Shown here: in pieces, positions 35,938-44,954 of the stretch
Numbering within the stretch: position 1 is the stretch's first letter
Layout of the letters: each line of letters begins with the position of its first letter
Origin: Corynebacterium durum
Lineage (GTDB): Bacteria; Actinomycetota; Actinomycetes; Mycobacteriales; Mycobacteriaceae
Assembly (NCBI RefSeq): GCF_030408675.1
Contig: NZ_CP047200.1
Coordinates: 248,001 to 312,000 of the forward strand
DNA: 64,000 nt
Reading direction: 5' to 3'
Made by a program: the position numbers and the translations under genes
The notes under the pieces: generated by a model
Seen by the model: the letters and a program-made list of their open reading frames with translations, nothing else
The model's database searches: none
What the model was told of the DNA's origin: nothing

Positions 35938-36641
35938 GGTAATTTCCTCGCAAGCAATCCGTCGGCAAGAATGTTCACACCATTAATAAGCGATTGTCCT
36001 TTGCTCATTGAGTATTCGGTGTACAGAATGTCCACAGACTGTTCCGCTACCCGCCAACCGCGTTCGTCCATTTGGGTGACAAATTCGGAGGCATGGCTCA
36101 TGCCGTTCATGCGGATATTGAGTTCGTCGGCGACCTTGCGGTTGAAGGTGCGCAGACCGTTGTGGGCGTCGGTAAGCCCGAGGCGTCGTGTTTTGGGGGA
36201 GAGGAACACCACGGTTTTGAGAACGATGCGTTTGAGCAGCGGCACTTGGTCGTCGGTGGGGCGGGGGCGGCCGAAGCGAGTGCCCACAACGATGTCCAGG
36301 TCGCCGGTGCGGAGGCGATCGAGCATTTCGACCACGTCTTTCACCTGATGTTGACCATCCGCATCGAAGGTGACAAAGTACCGCGACCCCGGTTGGGAGC
36401 GGGCGTATTCCACCCCCGTTTGCAGGGCGGCGCCTTGTCCCAGGTTGACGGGATGGTTGACCAGGTGTGCGCCCGCAGCTTTGATCTGGGCGGCGGAGTC
36501 GTCGGTGGAGCCGTCGTTGACGGCCACCACGTTGGGGAACACGTGGCGCACGTTACGGATCACATCGCCAATGACTGCGCCTTCATTGAAGCAGGGGATG
36601 ATCACCCACGTGTCTGTGTAATCCAGGGACGTATTATCCAT
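35934..36641 (-). CDS. GT2 glycosyltransferase, dolichyl-phosphate mannosyltransferase-like
   Basis: This 235-residue GT-A enzyme starts T-W-V-I-I-P-C-F-N-E-G and has V-N-D-G-S-T-D-D-S and F-D-A-D-G-Q-H (DxD), matching the DPM/GtrB group that moves a sugar from a nucleotide to polyprenyl phosphate. No C-terminal membrane helices are present, so the adjacent DUF2304 protein may supply the membrane part. Confidence 0.88.
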   Translation of the reverse strand: MDNTSLDYTDTWVIIPCFNEGAVIGDVIRNVRHVFPNVVAVNDGSTDDSAAQIKAAGAHLVNHPVNLGQGAALQTGVEYARSQPGSRYFVTFDADGQHQVKDVVEMLDRLRTGDLDIVVGTRFGRPRPTDDQVPLLKRIVLKTVVFLSPKTRRLGLTDAHNGLRTFNRKVADELNIRMNGMSHASEFVTQMDERGWRVAEQSVDILYTEYSMSKGQSLINGVNILADGLLARKLP

Positions 36642-36657
36642 GAGTCAACCCACGCGC

Positions 36658-38769
36658 CTAGCGGCGGTGAAACAACCTTCCGTATGCTGCTTTCAACGCG
36701 ACCGAGGGGAGTAGGCGATAAAGACTACGTATCGCCAGGTTCAGCCACGCACGGCGCTTGGAAATAAGCCCATACGCCACCAAATTTTTCTGCATTTGTC
36801 GTTCAGCGCTGAACATTCCTTGGGCTGTTCGACGCTCAAAAACGCTAGTTGATATGCGAAAATATGTCAATGCTTCCGGCATGTTGTGGAAGCGTTTTCC
36901 ACCGGCAAGCATGCGAGCGTAGAGGTCGTAATCCTCCATGTGGTACACGTCTCGGTAGCCGCCCGCTTCCCGCACGGCATCCACGCGCATCATCACACTG
37001 GGATTATTAATCGGCGAGTTCAGGCGCGCGTACCGCAGGATCTCCGCATGGGAGGTGGGCAGGCGCCGCGTGCTAATCACCTGGTCCACGCTGCCATCAA
37101 ACTCATCCATTGCTGTTCCCAGCACATCAACATCCGGGTGCTGCTCAAAAAATTCAAGCTGCCGCTCAAACCGCTCCGGCTTTGCGACGTCGTCCGCATC
37201 CAGGCGCGCCATAAACTCCGTGTTGATCGTGGCCAGGCCAGCCGCCGACGCAGGTCCGGCACCCATGTTGCGGGCCAGCACCACACTGCGGGCACCCGAA
37301 TATGTGTTGATAAATTGCTCCACAATCGCCCGCAATTGGGGGCCGAGGGGGCCGTCTTCCACAATGACAACATCCTCGGCCGGACGGGTTTGCGCACTTA
37401 AACTATCCAAACACGCCCGGAATTGCGCCGGATCAATGCGGTGATACACCGTGACAAGTGCAGTGAGCTTGGGCATGGTGCTTATTTTAGCACTGCTAAA
37501 GGTATCAGCCGCTGTTGTATGTCCGTTAAGTCTTAAAAGATATATTCCGAAAATCTGGATTACACAACCGGACATGGGGCCGAGAAGTAATGCAATACAT
37601 ACGCATGTTTCAAGTGGCAGGGGTAACAGCAAGCTGCTGAAAGCAATAATGGCGGCCGATACCCAGCCTGCAACATAGAGTCTGTGCAGTTCAGAGGCCA
37701 AAACAGCGGCAGAGGTGATTATGAGTGCGCCGCTGAAAGCTGAGGCAAATGTCAAAACAGATAGAATGATACCGGGGACCTCGAAGTCGGGTCCAAAAAA
37801 AGCGTCTAAGAACCAAGGCCCAATAAAGAAAGCGGGAAGGGTTCCAACTAATCCTATTAAGATTGTTATAAAAATGGGTTTTAAGGCCGCCTTAAATATT
37901 TCATTCTTGTGCTCCACGAAATACACAATTAAAGTTGATTGGAAACGTTGCAGGGGAACCAGAAGGGGCGCGCGGGTCAATGTTACGGCCATAATGATCC
38001 CGCCTAATGTGGTGGTGGCTGTTGATCCTCCTAAAATTTTAACGGCAGGCGAAAAGCCGGTTATCAAAATCGCGGTTGCCCCGGAAGCGAGCATAGCTAC
38101 AAATGCACGCCGAATAAATTCGCTTGAAGGAACGTCGGCGTATGTCACGAAAGCGCGCTTCGCGGATTTTGAAGTAATGAAGACAATGGCCCAGCTTAAT
38201 GCTCCGCTGACTGTGACAAAAAGGAAAAAAGGTAATCCCCATTGTGTGGTCCATGCGCATAGCGTTAATATGAAGCGTATCCCCGAATCTAAAGCAACAA
38301 GTCCCGCATAATGATGCCAAAGCCCAAGCCCTGACAGGGTTCCGGAAAGTATTGATTGATATGTGTATGATACCACCCCAACGGCGAGCATTATTATGGC
38401 GAGACTGTGGTCGCTTGATAGCAAATAGATAAGCCATAACGGGGAGGTTGCTAGCGTGATAATGCCTAAAATGACTGCTATTAGCGTCCCTATTTTCCAA
38501 GGTGAAGCCGCATGCATTACCTTTTTTGACTTTTGAGCTGATGTTGCGACTGCCCTGGTGGTTTCCTGCATCAAGCCGTCAATAAAACCTGCGAAAGCGA
38601 AAAACATGCCCCAATAAGCCATGAAGTCAGCAGCGTTTTCGGCGCCAAGTATTCGCGCTGAAATTAATACTACTACAAAACCAGATAAGGCTGCGAAAAA
38701 AGTTGCAAAACTGAGAGTCTTCATGGGGGCTCCATAGTGGTAGAAACGCTGAACAATTTTGTCAGCCAT
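36658..38769 (-). CDS. Fusion of a Wzx-like flippase and a GT2 glycosyltransferase
   Basis: This 703-residue protein has two parts. Residues 1 to about 425 form about 12 membrane helices of the polysaccharide flippase (MATE/MVF-like) type. Residues from about 432 form a GT2 domain (A-L-V-T-V-Y-H-R, V-E-D-G-P, R-L-D-A-D-D) closely related to the separate enzyme encoded next (38798-39655). The join lies at an in-frame ATG (37474-37476) without a ribosome-binding site. The flippase half is AT-rich, while the GT half has normal GC, so the halves have different histories. A one-base shift near the join would bring stop codons into the flippase frame, so the fusion may be recent. Confidence 0.8.
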   Translation of the reverse strand: MADKIVQRFYHYGAPMKTLSFATFFAALSGFVVVLISARILGAENAADFMAYWGMFFAFAGFIDGLMQETTRAVATSAQKSKKVMHAASPWKIGTLIAVILGIITLATSPLWLIYLLSSDHSLAIIMLAVGVVSYTYQSILSGTLSGLGLWHHYAGLVALDSGIRFILTLCAWTTQWGLPFFLFVTVSGALSWAIVFITSKSAKRAFVTYADVPSSEFIRRAFVAMLASGATAILITGFSPAVKILGGSTATTTLGGIIMAVTLTRAPLLVPLQRFQSTLIVYFVEHKNEIFKAALKPIFITILIGLVGTLPAFFIGPWFLDAFFGPDFEVPGIILSVLTFASAFSGALIITSAAVLASELHRLYVAGWVSAAIIAFSSLLLPLPLETCVCIALLLGPMSGCVIQIFGIYLLRLNGHTTAADTFSSAKISTMPKLTALVTVYHRIDPAQFRACLDSLSAQTRPAEDVVIVEDGPLGPQLRAIVEQFINTYSGARSVVLARNMGAGPASAAGLATINTEFMARLDADDVAKPERFERQLEFFEQHPDVDVLGTAMDEFDGSVDQVISTRRLPTSHAEILRYARLNSPINNPSVMMRVDAVREAGGYRDVYHMEDYDLYARMLAGGKRFHNMPEALTYFRISTSVFERRTAQGMFSAERQMQKNLVAYGLISKRRAWLNLAIRSLYRLLPSVALKAAYGRLFHRR

Positions 38770-38797
38770 CAGTTATGTGAAACTAATTCAAAATATT

Positions 38798-39655
38798 TTA
38801 TCTTTTACTAAATAAAATGGAATTTATTTTTTTGAGAATTGGCCCGGGAATAGTTCGATAAAAAGTACGCACAATTAGATTGAAGATGGCCTGAGGCTTG
38901 GATATTATTCCGTATGAGATAAGATTCCGCTGCATCTGCCACTCTGGCTTAAGCATTCCCATCCCAGTGCGTCGCTGAATTTGGGCAGTTGATGTGCGGA
39001 AATAAGTCAGTGGCTCGGGTAAGTTATGTAGACGTGCCCCGATAGAAATTAGTCGAGCCCAAAGGTCATAGTCCTCCATGAAATGTAGTTGGCGATATCC
39101 GCCGGCTTGCCGAATTATAGCCGTGCGGGCCATGATTGAAGGGTGGTTGAGTGGTGAGTTGATCCGGCAATACCGTACGATATCATCATGTTTTTCTGGC
39201 AGTGACCGTATCTCTGTTGTTGCAAGATTTAGATTTTTTGTTTTTTGATAAATGTGGTCATCGAATTCTATAACTGCCGTTCCAACCACAGCAATGTCTG
39301 GATGGTCTTGAAGGAAGATAATTTGATGTTCTAGTCGATGTGGTAGTGCGATATCGTCTGAATCAATGCGTGCGAAAAACTCAGTATTAATTTCCGCAAG
39401 TCCTTGTTGTAGTGCGGGGCCAAGACCTTGATTTTCCTCTAGTTGTATTGTGGTGAGCTCGGGATGGTGTGATTGATGATATGAGATTACTTGATTTATT
39501 TTATTCGGGGTAGGGCCGTCTTTTATTATGAGGACAGATTCGGCTGCCAGTGTCTGTCCCCATAAGCTATTCAATGTCTCATCAAGTTCATTTGGATCAG
39601 ATCTGGAATATACTGAAATAAGTACGGTAATGCTTCCTGGTTTCATTGTGGGCAT
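38798..39655 (-). CDS. GT2 glycosyltransferase, rhamnosyltransferase-like
   Basis: This 285-residue GT-A enzyme has V-L-I-S-V-Y-S-R, I-I-K-D-G-P, N-Q-G-L-G-P-A-L and A-R-I-D-S-D-D (DxD-type), then M-E-D-Y-D-L-W-A-R, all common to glycosyltransferases that build surface polysaccharides. It is a paralogue of the C-terminal half of the next gene. Strongly AT-rich compared with the backbone, which suggests acquisition. First gene of the minus-strand glycan operon. Confidence 0.88.
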   Translation of the reverse strand: MPTMKPGSITVLISVYSRSDPNELDETLNSLWGQTLAAESVLIIKDGPTPNKINQVISYHQSHHPELTTIQLEENQGLGPALQQGLAEINTEFFARIDSDDIALPHRLEHQIIFLQDHPDIAVVGTAVIEFDDHIYQKTKNLNLATTEIRSLPEKHDDIVRYCRINSPLNHPSIMARTAIIRQAGGYRQLHFMEDYDLWARLISIGARLHNLPEPLTYFRTSTAQIQRRTGMGMLKPEWQMQRNLISYGIISKPQAIFNLIVRTFYRTIPGPILKKINSILFSKR

Positions 39656-40289
39656 AGTGTGCTACTCTAATATATTTTTTGAATGTCATACTGCGGGATG
39701 GTGAGTGGTTAACGGATTCTAATTATATTACAGTTGGTGGGTGCGGTGGATGCTGTTCCAGGTGGGAGTGTCCAAAGATTTTGTTGCGCGCCGGGTGTGG
39801 TGAGCATTCGATCATAGAAAACGCTATGTTGCTACCATTGGGGTATGCTGGCACCATCACGTGGTCTCATATTGTGAGGTGGGGTATTTCGGGGGTGCTG
39901 GGCGTCAGGTGACAGCTCCTAGATCAAACCGGGCATAGTTGTGCTAAATAATCCGATCCTAACCTGGGATAACCTATACCGACCGTTTGGACGACTGTAC
40001 TGTTGTCGCGTTGGCGGGTTCGCGTGGTGATTCCTAAGATGGTACCTCGACTGGAGTATTCGACTCGTTGCACAAAAGCAGAATTGATTCACCCTACAGG
40101 TTCGTGGACAGGATTGACCTAGTTGAAGGTGGCTACTTCAACGTATGCGGAGTTGGGTGATGATCTGGGTCAGGATGGCTGTGGCGTGGTCGAAGATGCG
40201 ATGGTAGGGGGCTGCTGTGTCTTTGCCTGTGTGGTGTCCATTAGTGTGTCCTTATTTTGTAGTGCTTGTAAATTATCGTCCAAGGAGGG

Positions 40290-41310
40290 CGGGGATCCTT
40301 GGTTCACAACCACCGAGACACAGAGGGGCGGGTTTTCTCTGATAGGTCAGGTGGTTCATGATGGTGTGCTTAGGCTGTCTCCTCCTCCTGCGGCTGATCC
40401 GTGTCGGCATCATGGTAGAGTTCACCATTTTCATCACAGCAAACAAGACCTTGATGCGTTTGTGCGCCAAGGTGACCACAGTGGCGTTGTGTCGCTTGCC
40501 CTCATGCCGTTTTATGTTCGTAGAACTGTCGGGAACGCTCGTGGGATCTGATCACTGCAGAAGACGATTGCCGCAGGGCGTTTTTTAGTTTCTTGTTGCC
40601 AGCCCGGTTCAGCGAAGTCGTCATGATCGTAGTTCCTGATTGGCTGATCTGGCGTGATAATCCAGTAGAGGACGCCAGATGCCCTGAGATCGGGAAATCG
40701 GACATATGGCCCACGGTCATAAGAATTTGCGCTGCTGTTTTCAGCTCAATCCCCCGCATTGATGGCAGGATATGTGTCTGCGAAATCTCGTCAAGAAGCT
40801 TGAGGTCTTTTGTCTTGATTGCGTGTTGATGCTCTCGTTTGAGTAGAGCATCCTCTGTGCTATAGCCACTCTCAGTGTGGGTTGGAGGGTACCGGTAATA
40901 GCGACGTGTTGGTTGGTCATCGTGGCAAACAGCGCATCACTGATCGGTTCGGGAAGCTGGGCACGGGTGAGGTCGTTATCAATGTCTGCTAGGACTTTTC
41001 AGCTGTTGAAATGCCTCTTCCACCTACCCGATGCCGTGTAGCGCATCGGGTAGGTGCAGTCCAACGTGTGCGATGACACAAGCATTCTGGATGTCGGTTT
41101 TGCTGTTGCCCGTGTGGATTGTCGATAGTTGCCGCATGACCAGTATTTGCTGTCCTGTTGCATCAACAACACAAGCATGGTGGAAGTATCCTCCCACATT
41201 GATGTCTATGGCAAAATCTAAGGAGATAGAAGTTCTTCTAGCGACGTTGCATAGTTGGTTGCATTGTGTGTCGCCCGACGCGTTAGACATGCTTTGTGTT
41301 TGCATTCACA
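40290..41310 (-). pseudogene. Decayed IS110-family transposase
   Basis: Fragments in different minus-strand frames add up to an IS110-type transposase. The N-terminal DEDD part reads G-G-Y-F-H-H-A-C-V-V-D-A-T-G-Q-Q then N-S-K-T-D-I-Q-N-A-C-V-I-A (about 41240-41060). The C-terminal Transposase_20 part reads M-R-G-I-E-L-K-T-A-A-Q-I-L and H-L-A-S-S-T-G-L-S-R-Q (about 40760-40620), then G-K-R-H-N-A-T-V-V-T-L-A-H-K-R-I-K (about 40500-40450). At least three frame breaks separate them. The flanks (39660-40280 and 41320-42060) show no intact gene; 40120-40220 may hold the end of another transposase, which I could not identify. Confidence 0.72.
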
Positions 41311-41912
41311 TTACGGTGAGACCTCACATTGGTAGTGGGCGTGGGTTGAGGTCACATGAGCGGTGTGGAATATGTCGCTGCCTTCGGTGGCATCACCCCC
41401 GGGGGTATGATGGAACAGGGTAAAACGGCCATATCGAAGTCAGTGACTGGTTCCGTTACTAGGGGTAGAGAACCGGGGCCAACCTACCTCGCATGGATGG
41501 GTGGCAGGGGTGAGCCTTTTGGTTTTCTTTGCTGGGAACTGCCAACGACATAATGGGCTATCAGAAACGGACTCCACGATTAGATTAACATCCAAAGGAA
41601 AACAGTTGAATCCTGATGACGACATCTTTAGAAAACCATCGATGTCAGACCAGGTAAAAGGGGGAAACGTGTCTTTTTAAGGACTGCAGGGTCCTCAAAA
41701 TGTGAGCGTGCGTCCGATGGCGGACATGAAGATCGTCTGCAATGTACTGGTAGTGATATCGCCGCGTTAGGGCACTAGGTATGAATGCCTAACGAACAAA
41801 TATTCTGACAAGAATGGCCCTACATATTACTTCAAGGTTAGTTTTAGGTAAATAATGTATTGACTATTTGCTGATGAATCACCTTCTTTATTTTATAAAT
41901 TTTGAACGGCGG

Positions 41913-41941
41913 TTGACTTCGTGAAAAGGGTTGGGATAAGG
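41913..41941 (+). promoter_or_regulatory. Possible promoter of the secreted-protein/ABC operon
   Basis: TTGACT at 41913-41918 is followed after 16-17 bp by GATAAG/ATAAGG. It lies in an AT-rich stretch about 150 bp before the signal-peptide start. Weak evidence; other -10-like sequences (TATAAA at 41894) exist nearby. Confidence 0.35.
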
Positions 41942-41970
41942 TTTATTTGTAATGAATGAATCGTAAAGAT

Positions 41971-41984
41971 GTTTGCTAGCAAAC
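41971..41984. promoter_or_regulatory. 14-bp perfect palindrome, operator candidate
   Basis: GTTTGCTAGCAAAC reads the same on both strands. It lies between the possible promoter and the signal-peptide start of the small secreted protein gene, where a dimeric regulator would sit. No regulator gene is adjacent. Confidence 0.45.
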
Positions 41985-42078
41985 GTCAATTTCGTTCATC
42001 TTGTCATCTATGTGGGAAAGGTTTTGTGGTCGAAGTGATTGGAAAAATATTCAAGCAAGAAGTTGTTTGAAAATTTTG

Positions 42079-42462
42079 ATGGCGGCATTCGCAATGTCTA
42101 TGATGGTTATGGTTTTTGCTCCAATGCAAGCGGAGGAATAGACTCTGCATAAGTCTTTCAGCGGTGTACGTAATGGATTCGAGAGTGGTCGCTGGTGGGA
42201 TGGTTCGAGCGGTCTGACTTGGGTTAATACAAGTAGGTGCTCTACGGATTCTGGTGCTGCGGCTCATCGGACGTTGATGATGGAAGTTAGGATGGATAAT
42301 AGCTTCAGGCCTGATGCTAGCTTTGGGGTTCGTGATGCGCGAGGTTGTTATTGGTCAGTTGCTCATAATTCTTTCCCGGTTGTTGCTGGAAGTCACTACT
42401 ATAAGGTGGGTGGATTGCAAGGTTGGCAACGTATCTCAGGGGCAACTACTCTCGATTTTTAG
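42079..42462 (+). pseudogene. Small secreted protein gene interrupted by an in-frame TAG
   Basis: One frame encodes a signal peptide (M-A-A-F-A-M-S-M-M-V-M-V-F-A-P-M-Q-A, from ATG 42079; a TTG at 42067 adds K-I-L) and then, after two Glu codons, a TAG at 42139-42141. The same frame goes on for 106 codons with F-S-G-V-R-N-G-F-E-S-G-R-W-W-D, two cysteines (C-S-T and G-C-Y-W-S) and ends at TAG 42460-42462, 10 bp before the ABC gene. Small exported proteins of this kind accompany ABC transporters in Gram-positive bacteria and some are bacteriocin-like. There is no good start after the stop. It is either inactivated by one nonsense change or read through. Confidence 0.55.
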
Positions 42463-42472
42463 ATAGCGTATC

Positions 42473-43192
42473 ATGAATTTCTACCTTAAGAATCTTGTTT
42501 ATAGGCATCCAAAAGCTGATGATTTAATTTTTGATAAATTGAATCTTCCACTATCTTTGGGTCCTTTGTTGCTTCTCGGTAGAAATGGGGCAGGTAAAAC
42601 AACGCTTCTCAAGCTGATTGCTGGGTTGTTGAAGCCTGCCTCGGGGACTGTTCATCGAGATGGGCGGGTGCTGTATCTTCCCCAGAGATTTATTGCAGTA
42701 CCTGGCTTTAGTTGTATGGATTATGTAGTCCACCTTGCATGGTTGAATGGTCGCCCACGTCGTGAAGCAAAAGTTGATGCGGCGTATTGGATTAAGCATG
42801 TTGGACTTGAGGGCTATGAACAGCGTCCCTGCCAAAATCTGAGTGGTGGTCAGCAATCACGATTGGCCTTGGCAATGGCGCTTAACTCTCATGCGGACTT
42901 GGTTCTTCTTGATGAGCCAGGCGCAGCCTTAGACCCATTGAGCAAAGAAACATTGAGAAGCCTGTACCAGATTGTAGCGGATGCTGGTGTGGGACTGATT
43001 GTTTCTAGTCATGACCCAACGGATATTCTGGGGCCTTTTGTCCGCGTGGTGATTATTGATGAAGGCGTGGTCCGTTTTGATGATGCACCAGATGTGCTCC
43101 GTACTTCACAACATTCTGATCCTTTGGTGGAAGCGTTTGCACGGTCGATGTTTCCTAGCGAGGGGACTAATGGGAGGACCAGGAAAGCATGA
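42473..43192 (+). CDS. ABC transporter ATP-binding protein
   Basis: This 239-residue nucleotide-binding domain has Walker A G-R-N-G-A-G-K-T (36-43), signature L-S-G-G-Q-Q (123-128) and Walker B D-L-V-L-L-D-E-P (142-149), with an H-loop in S-S-H-D. It most resembles small exporter ATPases that work with separate permeases. It follows the secreted-protein gene by 10 bp and overlaps the membrane protein gene by 4 bp, so the group is one operon for export or immunity. Confidence 0.9.
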   Translation: MNFYLKNLVYRHPKADDLIFDKLNLPLSLGPLLLLGRNGAGKTTLLKLIAGLLKPASGTVHRDGRVLYLPQRFIAVPGFSCMDYVVHLAWLNGRPRREAKVDAAYWIKHVGLEGYEQRPCQNLSGGQQSRLALAMALNSHADLVLLDEPGAALDPLSKETLRSLYQIVADAGVGLIVSSHDPTDILGPFVRVVIIDEGVVRFDDAPDVLRTSQHSDPLVEAFARSMFPSEGTNGRTRKA

Positions 43193-44370
43193 ACATGAGC
43201 AGGTTTATTCGTAGGCCCTCACTGTGGCTGCCTGGGGTGACCATCGCTTTTTCTGTCTACGCTTCGTTGGATGCATATCTTACTAATGCGCTACCCTCAT
43301 CAGTGGGGGCGTTTATCTTAAGCGGGATGGTCTTTGTTATTAGTGGTCTGTGTGTGTCGGCTGCCTGGGATGCGGCACGTTTACACGGCGTCGCTAAGAA
43401 CCTGGGTCGGCGACGTAATATGCTTCGGCTACTCGCTTGGATTCTAATTCCCTGTTGGATATGGACGGCTGTGGCTTTCGGTGTGCTCTGGGCGTATCAG
43501 ATGTGGTTATTTGGCATGGTGCTGTACCCGCATCCGCTTACAGTGCTGCTTGCTGCCCTGATGGGGTTTGTCTGGTCGTTGATGGGTGTGGTGTTTGTCT
43601 GGGTGTTTCCCCGCGTTGTTGGTTTGTTGCTTGCTACGGTGCTGCCTTTTACAGTTACATCATTTGCGTGGTCGCTTACTGATTACAGGTGGCGGCACAT
43701 GTTTGGCGTTCCGTCTGCCTGTTGTAAGTTATCCTCCACCTTGAGTACCCAAATGGTGTTTGCGTCAGTCCTGTGCTTGAGTGGCATTGCCGCAATTGGG
43801 GCGTCTGTTGTGGCGTTCAGAAGGGGAAACTCATACATTCCGAGCATCAGTGTTCCTCGGGTACTGTGCGGGGTTGTCAGTATCATTGGCATCGGAAGTA
43901 TTGTGTATGCATCAGTGGTCGCCCAGTCGATTGAAAATTTTGCTGCGGCGCAGCCGCGTGACACACGTGAAGCTATCTGTCGGGATGGTATGTGTTCGTG
44001 GCCCGAAAATACTGATGCGGAAATTCAAGCCAATCGCAGTGCGTATAGACAGATTCTTGCAACCATGCCGCCTGAGTGGCTTCCAAGCAATGAGCCTGTT
44101 ATCATGCCGGACCCTAACTACAAGATCGGTGCCATTGACATGTCACTGTGGATTCTTGGTGAAACAGGTTCGGCATTGCCGTTCAGCAACAGCACTGATC
44201 CTGCTGAAGCATATCGGCATTTTGCTGGAACGCTTGCAGCTAGGGAATCAGAACTGTGGGCGACGGCGATCAGCAGTGATGCGTGGCAAGAGTGGGCGGC
44301 ACGTCAGACGAGACCGGCAACACCAGAGGAAGTTCTGACGTGGGTAAACATGAAAAAGAACGAGCTGTGA
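43189..44370 (+). CDS. Membrane protein with external C-terminal domain, ABC-associated
   Basis: This 393-residue protein has about seven hydrophobic helices between residues 12 and 250, then a C-terminal domain of about 140 residues that should lie outside the cell. That domain starts with C-R-D-G-M-C-S-W-P-E-N, a Cys pair with W-P-E that I associate with uncharacterised membrane partners of actinobacterial ABC ATPases. It is probably the permease. Coupled to the ATPase by a 4-bp overlap and to the next gene by TGATG. Confidence 0.72.
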   Translation: MNMSRFIRRPSLWLPGVTIAFSVYASLDAYLTNALPSSVGAFILSGMVFVISGLCVSAAWDAARLHGVAKNLGRRRNMLRLLAWILIPCWIWTAVAFGVLWAYQMWLFGMVLYPHPLTVLLAALMGFVWSLMGVVFVWVFPRVVGLLLATVLPFTVTSFAWSLTDYRWRHMFGVPSACCKLSSTLSTQMVFASVLCLSGIAAIGASVVAFRRGNSYIPSISVPRVLCGVVSIIGIGSIVYASVVAQSIENFAAAQPRDTREAICRDGMCSWPENTDAEIQANRSAYRQILATMPPEWLPSNEPVIMPDPNYKIGAIDMSLWILGETGSALPFSNSTDPAEAYRHFAGTLAARESELWATAISSDAWQEWAARQTRPATPEEVLTWVNMKKNEL

Positions 44371-44954
44371 TGCACTGGCTTCGTTGCTACGTCAAGGGAC
44401 ACCGGCTCACCCTCGTTCTCCCACTGGTTGCGGTAGTGTATGTCATTTCTGCACTGAGTGGTGGTGTTCCGCTGCCGCTCCCGCCAATATTCAGTTCGTT
44501 TGCCCCACCAGTGACCATCGATTCGGTCCTTGCTCTCATGATTACGGCCGCCATTGGGCTATATACAACCAGCGCTTTATCGTATTTTGAGTGTTCGTCG
44601 CGGTTGCCGTGGTGGTGCGCAGACGCTGTGGTGCTGATCGCACTAACCTCACCGTCCATGCTCATCTGGGGCATCTCTACTGAAGAATCCTTGTTGGCGC
44701 GCAACCTTGCGGTCTATCTTGCGCTGTTCTTCCTGCTTACTGCATTCTGTGGTATGAATACGACTATCGTTTCGCTGGCTGTATGGATGATCGGCCAAAG
44801 CGCGCTGTACGACCCTGAGTCTGGTCTTTTATTGTGGGCGCTCACTATCATTCTGCAAGAAGCATCGTCCACTCAAATAGCCGCAGCATCTTTAGGGGCC
44901 GCTGTGACATGGGTGGTCTTGAGAACAAGGATCAAACAAAGCGCGTATGTTTAA
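44370..44954 (+). CDS. Hydrophobic membrane protein, ABC-associated
   Basis: This 194-residue protein has about six hydrophobic segments and no domain I recognise. The ATG at 44370 overlaps the preceding stop (TGATG), which favours this start over longer versions. As the last gene of the operon it may be a second permease subunit or an immunity protein. It ends 4 bp inside the convergent peptidase gene. Confidence 0.68.
   Translation: MHWLRCYVKGHRLTLVLPLVAVVYVISALSGGVPLPLPPIFSSFAPPVTIDSVLALMITAAIGLYTTSALSYFECSSRLPWWCADAVVLIALTSPSMLIWGISTEESLLARNLAVYLALFFLLTAFCGMNTTIVSLAVWMIGQSALYDPESGLLLWALTIILQEASSTQIAAASLGAAVTWVVLRTRIKQSAYV

Noticed and set aside
39950..39985. Possible DtxR box (CCTAACCTGGGATAACCTATA)
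   Set aside because: Only about 12 of 19 positions fit when aligned, and no gene starts nearby.
40123..40551. 142-codon + strand frame in the IS110 area
   Set aside because: It lies opposite the transposase remnants and shows no family likeness.
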